A DNA stretch of 64,000 bases from JAFGVL01 sp963663245. Lineage in GTDB: Bacteria > Bacteroidota > Bacteroidia > Bacteroidales > Paludibacteraceae. The stretch's first letter is position 1; each line of letters begins with the position of its first letter. The stretch spans positions 2,454,692-2,518,691 of the forward strand of contig OY760143.1 of NCBI GenBank assembly GCA_963663245.1, in the 5' to 3' direction. A model generated the notes under the pieces. It saw nothing but the letters and a program-made list of their open reading frames with translations. It did not search any database and was not told where the DNA came from. The position numbers and the translations under genes are program-made. Below are positions 32,645-41,695 of the stretch, in pieces.

Positions 32645-35600
32645 TTACCAAAGTGTATACGGATTGGTGGTGGTATAAGAACCATAAGACTCATTTAGGC
32701 CTCCTTGTCTTGGAATCCATGCTTGACCCTCCTTTATTGTCCAATTACCAATTTTAATAGGTGAATGTGCTGCTCTGTTTTGAATTGCATGCCTTATTCC
32801 ATCGCTATTCCAACCAGCTCTGTAATTTTTGTATCCAACATATAAAACCCCTGAATTATACTTGCTTATTTCTGGGTTATTTACTTTTCCATAGGGATAT
32901 CCAGGTTCATTATATTTCACATCATCATATTCTCTATACCCGGTGAAGAGTTGAAATCCAACATAATAATCCCCATAACTTAAACGTGCTGCTGCTGTTC
33001 TGTAACTATCTCCACCATCACCAAGCCATCCTGAAAAAGGGAATCCATCATTTTCATATGAGAAGGAAGTTTTTCCGTAACCTATAGTTAACATGCCTGT
33101 TCGTTGTGATGTTTCTCCACTCCAGAATTGACTGGATGATAAAGATGCCCGAGCGTCCCATGGAGTATATTCATATCCTACAGATGCAGATAGTCGTTGT
33201 TCAATTCCAGATTTCCCTGTAAATTCATTTATTCCAAATATCACTCCATAATTAAAACCAATAGTTGCTTTATTATTGCCTCCAATTGAAGCAGAAGGGT
33301 TTATATTTATCCCAGCAGAAGCTCCATCTTTTCCAAAATTCACAGTTGGACTTATTGTCCCACTAAAGTGTTCTCCATATGAGATGTTTAATGATGGTAG
33401 AAAGGAAGTCCATACTGCACTTGCTGCACCATAAGCTCCTGCTAAACCAGGATTATCACTGCCTGCCAATATAGCATTATTAAAACTAGAAAGATATCCT
33501 GCTGCTATTATATTTCCCGTTCCTCCTACGGCAGTTAGTGCTCCAGCTACATTGCCAATAGCAAATGCTCCCAATCCATCCCAAGTAAATTCAGCTCCAT
33601 TCATAGCCCAATTAACTCCTCCTCCTATTGCAGCTCCAATAATTATATTCCAAAATTCACCTGAAGGATCTGAATATATTAATGGATTATTCAAACAATA
33701 TGAATACCTATTGTAACTTTGAGAGTTAAAAGGATCTTGAATATAGTTATCTGGACTTAGAAATCTACCAAGAATTGGGTCATAAACACGACCATTCATA
33801 TTTACAATTCCGAAATCAATTAAATATTCATGTCCTGTATACCCTCTGTCAAAAATTGTTTTTCCCACTATGTAACTATTCCAATCATAAGGGTCTCGTT
33901 CACGACCCCATGCATCAAAACTACGTCTTTCAGCTACAGAACCATTCTCTTCAAGCATTACAGCAACACTTCCAAGGTGATCGGTGCAGATATAATTTAA
34001 ATTATCTATACTGCCATTACGAATCATTACTGCCGCGAGTCCACTTGGTGTGTAAATATAATGAGATTCTTTAGTGACTCCATCAACAATTTCTATTTCA
34101 TAATCATCTAAGTATTTTTTAGTTCTAACTAATATTCCATCATCATACCATTTCCCTTCAATTCTTTCACCATCAGCATTGTAACGAATATTTAAACTTT
34201 TTAATCCTTCGTTTATTGATTCCAGTTTTCCAATTGAATTATAGACAATATTTTGTTCTAATGATGGAATAGATGTATTACCTGTGATTCCTGATATTGC
34301 ATGAGGGTGATTAGCATCGTTGTATTCATATGTACCAGCATCATATTTTGATGTAATATTTCCATTTATATCATAAGTAATACTTTTATCATCAATTGAA
34401 TACGGGTATATAGAGGTTAATCTATCAAAGTTATCATATTCAAATTCTTCTTGCTGTACAGTGATATTATCTTGTCTTGAAAAAAGGTTGCCAGTTGATG
34501 TATTATATGAATATTGCATATCAAAGATTCCCTCATTAACACTTTGACGTATTAAGAATCCATTATTATCATATTCATTAATATTTTGCAAATTATTCCC
34601 CCACTTAATGCTAGTTATTTGACCTTTACTGTTAGTGTCTTGCAACTCCCATATCAATGACCCATCAGATTTTTTAACTCTAATTAAATCTCCATTATGT
34701 GCACTGTACTCGTATTTAATTTGGAAGCCTGAAGGATATGTTTTCTGAATAACCTGATCAAAATCATTGAGTAAATATGTAGATGTATAACTTTCACCGG
34801 CAGCTATCTCGTCAGTCTGAGATAACATTCTACCATAGTTATCATAATTGAAATATCTTTTATGATAACCTTGATCTTCTGAATGTTCGACATAATCTAG
34901 TAAGCCATTTGGGAAATATGAATAACTCTCAGATTCATTATTTGAAGATGTTTTTGTAAGTAGACGACCTGAAGTGTCATAAGTCATGTTAAATTCAGAG
35001 CCTAAAGCATCTGTTTGTTTTATTAGTCTGCCTATAGCATCGTATTCATAATCTGTTATTCCAGAATTAGCATCTATTAATTTTGTTTGATTGCCTTTTT
35101 CATCGTATTCAAAAGTTATTGTAGTACCAGCTGTAGTAATACTAAGTGGTTGGCCTGAGCTATGATAAGTATAAATAATAGAATTTCCTCCAGCATCGCT
35201 TGCTATTAATATATCTCCAAGAGAATTTACACTTTTAATTACTGTTTTTCCATTTACGGTAGAGGTGGTTTCTTTTCCATTATAAGAAATAGTGGTAGTA
35301 CTTGTTGGTGTTAAAATACTTTTTTTTCTGCCATATTCATCATATTCAAATGTGGTAAATCTAGGGCTTTCATTCACAAAATGAGGTTCTGATATCACTA
35401 TTAGCTGACCTTTATCATTATATGATTTTTCAGAACACATTTGAACACCAAATGTATTTAGGCCTTCGTTTTTAAGTTCTCTTCTCTTTGAATCAAAGTA
35501 AGTTGTATGAATAGAGCTATTTTCACTATATGTTGATTTAAAATATATTGCATTCGCTGGCTTAGAAGGTTGTTCTGCCCAACCTTGTATAGTATAGGTT

Positions 35601-38600
35601 TTTGAACCTAATAAATTAGTTGTTTCTATTAATTCACCCCAATTATCATAATTAACATAAGAAATATTTCCCAAGTGATCTTCTTGAGAGATAATATTTC
35701 CAGTAATTTTATCATACTTTATATTTGAAGTATGACCAAGTACATTTGTCTTACTTAACACCCTTCCATAATCATCATAATTTATTATACTACGATTCGC
35801 ACTAATTCCTGAAGCAGTAATTTCAACAAGCCCTGGCAATCCAATATTATTGTAATTTGAATATGTAGTATTTATTGGCTCGCTTGTGTTCGCAAATTCC
35901 ACTTGTGTATGCAAATTTCCAAAAGAATCATATGTGTATTTTGTGCTATTAGTATATGTTGGCTGACCATTATACGCAATAGTATTTATTTTTTCATCAA
36001 TCTTCTTAAAAATATTACTATTGCCAATATTTGTATAAGAATAACTTTGTTCACTTTTAACATCTTGGGTTTCTGCAATTCTACGAACTAAGTCTCCATT
36101 GTTGTCATAATAATTATTTGTTTGTGTTTCAATATCTTTTAATTTGTCATCAATATTTATCTGAGAAATGTAAGATCGATATTGTAAATTACCAAGATTA
36201 CTTATATTATTAGTATTTATAACCGTAGAAATAATTTCACCTGTAGGTTGGTTATTTATATCTGTTCTTTCAAGATCAGTTCTTTTAAGAGCTAAATTAT
36301 AAAAAGGTTCTTGAATCTCAAAAATTTGTGTTTGTTGTATGTTATCACTAATATTTGTTGTTCTGAATTTTTCAAAACCAAGAAAACCTTTCCCATCCAA
36401 ATGAACTAAAAGATTCTTGTAGTAATAGGCTGTTGTTCCCCAAATTTCTTTTTTATTAGCATCTCTTAAAGCTGTTGATTGTTTAATTTCATTAACTACA
36501 TAAAAAGGGAATTTCACATTTGTTATCGGATATGTACAAGTAAACCCAGATTCTTTTTCATAAACTAATGAATTATTTAAATTGTCATAACTAATTTGTA
36601 TCTGGTTATTTAATCCATCTGAAACTTCAGCTAATTTATAGCCTGATTTGCCTAAATTAAAATATTTTATACCTCCAGCGCATAATAAATCTAAATTCCC
36701 ATCTCCGTTGTAATCACCAATATCATAATATTCACCTAAATTAATAGACTCTGATAAAGTTATCTTGTCATAAATAGGAGACCCAGAACTACATCCTTTG
36801 TTTATCCAGATTTGTGTTAGTGTTTTAGATGTATTAAATTTAATTTGTTCAACATATAACAAATCAGGAAGTCTGTCTCCATTAACATCAATGGATAATA
36901 AATAAGGTTCAGGTGCTTGAATGTATTCATGAAAAATTGGACTTGTTGATTCGACATTAAATGTTTTGTTATCATGAAATTCAACAGTATAACCTAAAGT
37001 TTCTGTTATCTCAACTTTAATATCATTTATTCTTGTATTGGGATCTGGAGAAAAATGATCAAATCCTGATGGATAAATAGTATATAATCTATATGTTCCT
37101 GTTGGAGGTACATCATAAATTAAATCTCCTACATTATATTCTGGAGAATCTTCCATCTCTGGTATATCTTCAAATCTACAATGACTATCTGAGCAAGGAT
37201 AATAGTAAACATCGCTATAATTAACAGTCCTAGTAACTGTATTTGGTAAGACAGTAATTATTTCTGATCTTCCATCACTATTAAAATCTGTTACTCCATT
37301 AAATCGCCCTTTGTAAGTAGGAGTAACCTCAGCATATGTTCCATCTAAGTTTTTAGTGAAGATTCCTCTATTTACATGATCAAATTTATCTAATCTTGCA
37401 TAATCAATTAATCCATCTCCATTAAAATCTATTGGTTGCATTTTATTCTCATAAATAAATTCAGTAGTTCCATCTATTATATATAAATCTTGATTTAAAA
37501 ATTCATATAATTGGGTGTAGTTTGGTCCTTGTAGTTGAACAAAATCTGAAAAGTCAGCATTTACATTGTATAATGCATTTAAAAACTTCAGGTCTGTTTT
37601 TCCATCTTGATTATGGTCAATCACCGCATCATCAACTTTTACAGTAGAAGTAAAACTTGGTAATGGGTTATCATAATTATCTTTATCATTATTAAAAAGC
37701 GTGAATCCATATTGTGAGATATTTGCAAAAAAGTAGGAATAACTTACGGCACTATAGCCTAAACTTGGATACTGATGATTACTGCCAGCATCAAAATAAT
37801 CTTCTATTGCTTCCCATTCACCATATAGATTACATTTTAATCCATCTGTTGATGGATAATCAAGATTTTTTATTCCTATGCATATTTCAAGTTGACCATC
37901 CCCATTATAATCGCCACTATTAATAAACATTATATCTTTTAGGTAATGTCTAAGAGGGTAAATGTTATTTTCAAGAGATCCAGTTAAATGAGAAATGCAT
38001 GTGGTATAATTTTCCATATAACTATAAAATCCATATACTCCATCTTCAATAAATTGATTAAAGAAATCTGACCTTGGCACATCAATCTCATCAACAAAAT
38101 TAAGTCCTTCAGAGGATCCTTTATAATAAATAAGTTTATGTTCGTAGGCATAACTATAATGTTCGTCTGTATTAGAAAGTATGAGATTATGACCTGTGTA
38201 TGATGAAGGAATAAAGTTTATTCTCCTATATACTACCATATCGGTATATCCATCATTATTATAATCTCCAGGCAGGTACTCATCAATGGCGTTTGCAACT
38301 GTTTCTATACCATTTACATTATTTGTTATTCCTGTGAATTCTGGCTTCGTCCATTTAAAAACTGTAGGGTTAATTTTTTCTCCTTCAGCGTTTGATTGAC
38401 TTACTTCAGTAAGTTGTGTTACATAATTATCATTATTATATTTTAAATCATAACTCCCTCTGTATATATTTTTAGTATATATTTCTACTTTCTCTAATAA
38501 AACAGTTCTGGAAATTTTATTGTCTAACAAAAATCCTGTCCATTTATCGGAACGCTCCATATACAATAATTGGATTTTATGGCTAGGTAAGATATCTTGA

Positions 38601-39451
38601 GTTCCAGTATATTCAATTGCTTGTAGATATATCTCCCCATTGTCAATATTTTTGGCGTATTTATAAGTTAAATAATTCCCATTTGCATCAGTTACCTTAT
38701 TTACAAACCATGAAATAACACTATTGCTAACTCCGTTACTAGCTTCAAAACGAGCTAATGGATCAATACCATATTCCATCGTTTTTCCATCAATAGTTTG
38801 TACAATAAAACCATCACCACTTTTAGTAATAATATTATTGTTTTCAACTTCAGCTCCAAAATTAGTCCCGGCTAAACCTTTAAATCCAGCATCTTTACAA
38901 ATCAAACGCATACCATCAAAGCTTAATGGATCGTCATCTGACAATAATAAACCTGTTTGAATTCCATCATGATATCTATCTTTCCCCGTTCTAGTTATTG
39001 CAGAAGAACAAGATAAACTCCAACCAATTCCCATATAACCATCACCACCACTACTACTATATACAAATGAAAGATCTGGTTGCATATCCATTATACCTGC
39101 GGGAATAGAAAGAGGTATTTGATAATTAGCACTGCCAGTTGGAGACACATTAATACTTCCAGGCAATGATCCAAAATGTAAACTTTTATCTAAAACTCTA
39201 TCGGGAGCACTTTCATCATAATTAGGAGAATTACCAATATATAAAGGATCCCCTACTTGCGTTTTATCAACATTGGCAAGAAAACCACCAGTACTTGCAT
39301 TAAACTCAAACCCTTCACCCATTACAACAGTATCCCTTGCGGTGTGAGTTTGAGTCCCAGTAGCTGGTTCATGTAAATCTATAATTGTTTGAGAGGAAGC
39401 AGTTTGCACAACAAAAAAACAGCACAAACCAATATATTTTAGAATACGCAT
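32645..39451 (-). CDS. SpvB/TcB/RHS polymorphic toxin, C-terminal type 23-like toxin domain
   Basis: A 2268-aa secreted protein. Signal peptide 1-21. An SpvB domain covers about 85-380 (GSANYQIPLSIPAGI, GIGWSLS). Seven FG-GAP/VCBS-like repeats of DxNxDGxxD type follow from about 390 to 930 (GDYNNDGYTD, DFNGDGLIDY, GDYNGDGNLDLL). A TcB-like middle part is at about 930-1090 (VSDGLNNQIQISYD). YD/RHS repeats run from about 1090 to 1890, closed by the RHS core-end motif DPILGRFLSPDNYIQDPFN (about 1890). The variable C-terminal domain (about 1935-2268) ends SDGIRHAIQNRAAHS and NPYTLW and resembles 'polymorphic toxin type 23'. It is the core of an inter-bacterial toxin operon; there is no T9SS domain of its own. 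Confidence 0.85.
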   Translation of the reverse strand: MRILKYIGLCCFFVVQTASSQTIIDLHEPATGTQTHTARDTVVMGEGFEFNASTGGFLANVDKTQVGDPLYIGNSPNYDESAPDRVLDKSLHFGSLPGSINVSPTGSANYQIPLSIPAGIMDMQPDLSFVYSSSGGDGYMGIGWSLSCSSAITRTGKDRYHDGIQTGLLLSDDDPLSFDGMRLICKDAGFKGLAGTNFGAEVENNNIITKSGDGFIVQTIDGKTMEYGIDPLARFEASNGVSNSVISWFVNKVTDANGNYLTYKYAKNIDNGEIYLQAIEYTGTQDILPSHKIQLLYMERSDKWTGFLLDNKISRTVLLEKVEIYTKNIYRGSYDLKYNNDNYVTQLTEVSQSNAEGEKINPTVFKWTKPEFTGITNNVNGIETVANAIDEYLPGDYNNDGYTDMVVYRRINFIPSSYTGHNLILSNTDEHYSYAYEHKLIYYKGSSEGLNFVDEIDVPRSDFFNQFIEDGVYGFYSYMENYTTCISHLTGSLENNIYPLRHYLKDIMFINSGDYNGDGQLEICIGIKNLDYPSTDGLKCNLYGEWEAIEDYFDAGSNHQYPSLGYSAVSYSYFFANISQYGFTLFNNDKDNYDNPLPSFTSTVKVDDAVIDHNQDGKTDLKFLNALYNVNADFSDFVQLQGPNYTQLYEFLNQDLYIIDGTTEFIYENKMQPIDFNGDGLIDYARLDKFDHVNRGIFTKNLDGTYAEVTPTYKGRFNGVTDFNSDGRSEIITVLPNTVTRTVNYSDVYYYPCSDSHCRFEDIPEMEDSPEYNVGDLIYDVPPTGTYRLYTIYPSGFDHFSPDPNTRINDIKVEITETLGYTVEFHDNKTFNVESTSPIFHEYIQAPEPYLLSIDVNGDRLPDLLYVEQIKFNTSKTLTQIWINKGCSSGSPIYDKITLSESINLGEYYDIGDYNGDGNLDLLCAGGIKYFNLGKSGYKLAEVSDGLNNQIQISYDNLNNSLVYEKESGFTCTYPITNVKFPFYVVNEIKQSTALRDANKKEIWGTTAYYYKNLLVHLDGKGFLGFEKFRTTNISDNIQQTQIFEIQEPFYNLALKRTDLERTDINNQPTGEIISTVINTNNISNLGNLQYRSYISQINIDDKLKDIETQTNNYYDNNGDLVRRIAETQDVKSEQSYSYTNIGNSNIFKKIDEKINTIAYNGQPTYTNSTKYTYDSFGNLHTQVEFANTSEPINTTYSNYNNIGLPGLVEITASGISANRSIINYDDYGRVLSKTNVLGHTSNIKYDKITGNIISQEDHLGNISYVNYDNWGELIETTNLLGSKTYTIQGWAEQPSKPANAIYFKSTYSENSSIHTTYFDSKRRELKNEGLNTFGVQMCSEKSYNDKGQLIVISEPHFVNESPRFTTFEYDEYGRKKSILTPTSTTTISYNGKETTSTVNGKTVIKSVNSLGDILIASDAGGNSIIYTYHSSGQPLSITTAGTTITFEYDEKGNQTKLIDANSGITDYEYDAIGRLIKQTDALGSEFNMTYDTSGRLLTKTSSNNESESYSYFPNGLLDYVEHSEDQGYHKRYFNYDNYGRMLSQTDEIAAGESYTSTYLLNDFDQVIQKTYPSGFQIKYEYSAHNGDLIRVKKSDGSLIWELQDTNSKGQITSIKWGNNLQNINEYDNNGFLIRQSVNEGIFDMQYSYNTSTGNLFSRQDNITVQQEEFEYDNFDRLTSIYPYSIDDKSITYDINGNITSKYDAGTYEYNDANHPHAISGITGNTSIPSLEQNIVYNSIGKLESINEGLKSLNIRYNADGERIEGKWYDDGILVRTKKYLDDYEIEIVDGVTKESHYIYTPSGLAAVMIRNGSIDNLNYICTDHLGSVAVMLEENGSVAERRSFDAWGRERDPYDWNSYIVGKTIFDRGYTGHEYLIDFGIVNMNGRVYDPILGRFLSPDNYIQDPFNSQSYNRYSYCLNNPLIYSDPSGEFWNIIIGAAIGGGVNWAMNGAEFTWDGLGAFAIGNVAGALTAVGGTGNIIAAGYLSSFNNAILAGSDNPGLAGAYGAASAVWTSFLPSLNISYGEHFSGTISPTVNFGKDGASAGININPSASIGGNNKATIGFNYGVIFGINEFTGKSGIEQRLSASVGYEYTPWDARASLSSSQFWSGETSQRTGMLTIGYGKTSFSYENDGFPFSGWLGDGGDSYRTAAARLSYGDYYVGFQLFTGYREYDDVKYNEPGYPYGKVNNPEISKYNSGVLYVGYKNYRAGWNSDGIRHAIQNRAAHSPIKIGNWTIKEGQAWIPRQGGLNESYGSYTTTNPYTLW

Positions 39452-39498
39452 AATTGTATTATTTATAGGTGTTTCTTAAAAAAAGATGTAAGAGGAAC

Positions 39499-39942
39499 TT
39501 ACTTTTTAATTATTTTCCACTCAGTAGATTGTTTGTCAATCATTATTTTAAGCACATATGTGGCAGATGGAAAAGAGGTAATATCTAAACTATTTGATGC
39601 ACTCAAGTTTGATCTAGTAATTAAGACTCTTCCTTTAGTATCCATTAGTACTAAACTTGTTAATTGCTCTTCTTCTAAACTAGAGATATCGATGCTTAAA
39701 TTTCCTGCTGTAGGATTAGGGAAAATACTAATCTCATTATCTTCAATAGAACTATCTTTAATTACTTCTTGTTGCTTTTCATTTTCAATATTCGCTTTAC
39801 GAAGTGTGGGAGCCGAGCGTTGTATTCTATTTCCAGCAGCATCATACGTGAAAATAAAATCTTTCACAGCAAAGCTTGGCATTAGAAAAATAGTTGAGAA
39901 GAAAATTAAAAAAAATCCTTTTATTATATTTGTTTTATTCAT
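39499..39942 (-). CDS. T9SS-sorted small protein with a single YD repeat
   Basis: A 147-aa protein: signal peptide (ending PSFA), then FTYDAAGNRIQRS, one YD repeat like those in RHS proteins, a short polar linker, and a type A T9SS sorting domain (ISIFPNPTAGNLSIDI through YVLKIMIDKQ to KIIKK) at about residues 70-147. It lies directly upstream of the RHS toxin, in the same operon. Because the toxin itself has no sorting domain, this may act as a secretion or anchoring partner, a hypothesis from context. Confidence 0.75.
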   Translation of the reverse strand: MNKTNIIKGFFLIFFSTIFLMPSFAVKDFIFTYDAAGNRIQRSAPTLRKANIENEKQQEVIKDSSIEDNEISIFPNPTAGNLSIDISSLEEEQLTSLVLMDTKGRVLITRSNLSASNSLDITSFPSATYVLKIMIDKQSTEWKIIKK

Positions 39943-39968
39943 GATTGATTTGTTTTAGAATAGTTATA

Positions 39969-41243
39969 CTATTTCCCTATTGATGATTTCAACACTCTCA
40001 TTTCCTCCTTCAAACTATACATTTCTTTATTCTGCTGAATCATATATAAAGTCAACTCTTCTACTTTTTGTAAGAGTTTAGCATTCATTTCTCCTAAGCC
40101 TATCCCATTTTCAATCACTTCTTTCTCTGTAGGGATTCCTTCCAAATGTCCATTTCTATCAATATGTTGTTCTACTTGTTCTAAACTTGGTAATTGATAG
40201 TTCTTATTGAATACAAAATCGGCCCATTCGCCGGTATATACTTTTACTTCTCTTGCTCCTATAGATCCTTCTACTGCTAATTTGTGTGAGCCGGTAGTTG
40301 TAGTTCCGATGCCAACTGAACCACCACGAGCATTTAAAATTAAAGGAGCGACAGCAGTCGCATAATCTACAGATTGTATATAACTAATATGATCATCAGA
40401 ATTTACTCCCATATACAATACTTGATCTGTCCCTTTTAACATCAATGCATTGTTTGTATTATCTTCTAAATTAAAAGCATTACCCTCTGCATTTATTTCT
40501 AATTTTGCTTGAGGATTAGATGTTCCAATACCAAGCTTGCCCTCATTTAATGTCATCCAGATTTGATCCTCATTACCCCATGATTGAATATTATTATATG
40601 GATCTCTTTCCCACCAGGTTTTCGTATCAGTACCTGGATTTAAAAATGACACATCTACTGATATACCATCGTGAAATCTTGTTGTTGGCCAATCTGAACC
40701 TGCATTATCTCTACGCAACCAGATATTATTCATCACATTACTTCCACCAGAATGAGCTTTTAAGCTATACAATAATTTATTATCATTAAGATTACTACTA
40801 AGTGGATTAGAGTCATATATTTCTAATTTTGCTTGAGGCGCATCTGTTCCTATACCAACATTCCCATCTCCTCTAATCTTCATTGCATCATGATAAGACC
40901 CATCAAGCTTTCTGAGATTAAATATAAAATTAGAGCCATACGAATCTGGAACATTACTAAGTAAGGATGGAAGGTTGTTTTCAGATGTAGATGAGAATAA
41001 GCGGATTGCAGTTCCAGATCCACTTGAAGTGCTAGTATTTCTTAATATAAACATTGTATTTAATCCTGGCAGATTCTCAGATACATGTAATCTAGAGGTT
41101 GGTGTAGCTGTTCCTATACCAACACCATTATTTGCGTTTGACACTATCCCTATATTACCTCCAGGAATATAGATTAATTGTGAAAAGAGATTACTTGTAA
41201 ATACAAAAAGTAAAATTGCACTGGTTTTTAAAATTGTTTTCAT
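39969..41243 (-). CDS. Tail-fibre-like protein with GIGT repeats
   Basis: A 424-aa secreted protein (signal MKTILKTSAILLFVFTSNLFS). Four repeats of the form VGIGTxxPxxxLxV (GVGIGTATPTSRLHV, VGIGTDAPQAKLEI, LGIGTSNPQAKLEI, VGIGTTTTGSHKLAV) are like those of phage-type tail fibres, and the C-terminus has HLEGIPTEKEVIENG followed by a coiled coil (LLQKVEELTLYMIQQNKE), the Bacteroidetes variant of a fibre C-terminal domain. It is first in the operon with the T9SS mini-protein and RHS. It may supply target binding. Confidence 0.72.
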   Translation of the reverse strand: MKTILKTSAILLFVFTSNLFSQLIYIPGGNIGIVSNANNGVGIGTATPTSRLHVSENLPGLNTMFILRNTSTSSGSGTAIRLFSSTSENNLPSLLSNVPDSYGSNFIFNLRKLDGSYHDAMKIRGDGNVGIGTDAPQAKLEIYDSNPLSSNLNDNKLLYSLKAHSGGSNVMNNIWLRRDNAGSDWPTTRFHDGISVDVSFLNPGTDTKTWWERDPYNNIQSWGNEDQIWMTLNEGKLGIGTSNPQAKLEINAEGNAFNLEDNTNNALMLKGTDQVLYMGVNSDDHISYIQSVDYATAVAPLILNARGGSVGIGTTTTGSHKLAVEGSIGAREVKVYTGEWADFVFNKNYQLPSLEQVEQHIDRNGHLEGIPTEKEVIENGIGLGEMNAKLLQKVEELTLYMIQQNKEMYSLKEEMRVLKSSIGK

Positions 41244-41278
41244 CGTTATTTTTAGTTTAAAAATTTAGCATACTACCA

Positions 41279-41310
41279 CAAAGTAACAACTAAAAAGATT
41301 CTTATACAAA
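41279..41310 (-). promoter_or_regulatory. Putative promoter of the tail-fibre/T9SS/RHS operon
   Basis: Minus-strand TTTG (41307-41310), 20-bp spacer and TTACTTTG (41279-41286), an imperfect -7 box. The T9-A9-G9 tract begins 8 bp upstream of the TTTG. Confidence 0.5.
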
Positions 41311-41318
41311 TTTTATAG

Positions 41319-41345
41319 TTTTTTTTTAAAAAAAAAGGGGGGGGG
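41319..41345. repeat. T9-A9-G9 homopolymer tract
   Basis: Nine T (41319-41327), nine A (41328-41336) and nine G (41337-41345) in direct succession. The G tract is exceptional in this AT-rich genome. Such runs are slippage-prone, and this one lies directly upstream of the RHS operon -33 element. Confidence 0.85.
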
Positions 41346-41381
41346 TAAAAAAGATAGGGAAATAAAAGTATATGAAAACAC

Positions 41382-41413
41382 AAAAAAGCCCCTTAAAAAT
41401 AAGAGGCTTTTTT
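41382..41413 (-). terminator. Terminator of tRNA-Phe
   Basis: AAAAAAGCC-C-CTTA pairs with TAAG-A-GGCTTTTTT around a short loop; on the minus strand it follows the tRNA 3' end directly. Confidence 0.75.
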
Positions 41414-41414
41414 G

Positions 41415-41487
41415 TGGTACCACCGGGATTCGAACCTGGGACACATGGATTTTCAGTCCATTGCTCTACCAACTGAGCTATGGTACC
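41415..41487 (-). tRNA. tRNA-Phe (GAA)
   Basis: A 73-nt tRNA on the minus strand: acceptor GGTACCA / TGGTACC, D arm AGCTCAGTTGGTAGAGC, anticodon loop CTGAAAA (GAA, Phe), T arm with GGTTCGAATCC, discriminator A. The CCA is not encoded. A good Bacteroidetes promoter is upstream. Its 3' end is repeated at 30923-30936. Confidence 0.96.
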
Positions 41488-41504
41488 TTTCGGTTAAGAG
41501 GATG

Positions 41505-41535
41505 CAAATGTAGATGTTTTTTTGAATTTTACAAA
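41505..41535 (-). promoter_or_regulatory. Bacteroidetes promoter of tRNA-Phe
   Basis: Minus-strand TTTG (41532-41535), 19-bp spacer and TACATTTG (41505-41512), an exact consensus match. Confidence 0.72.
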
Positions 41536-41640
41536 AACTTACCGAACAATTTTCGATAAATAAACTGGTATTTATCCTTAAAAAGGAGTTATTCCTAAAA
41601 ATGACACTCAAACACTGCATTTATTTGAGGGGATTCTGAT

Positions 41641-41670
41641 TTTGTTAAGATTAAAATTTCCCTAAATTTG
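41641..41670 (+). promoter_or_regulatory. Bacteroidetes promoter of the yjgN-M48 pair
   Basis: TTTG (41641-41644), 18-bp spacer and TAAATTTG (41663-41670), about 26 bp before the ATG. Confidence 0.7.
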
Positions 41671-41695
41671 CACTACAACATTAAAGAAAGAGATT

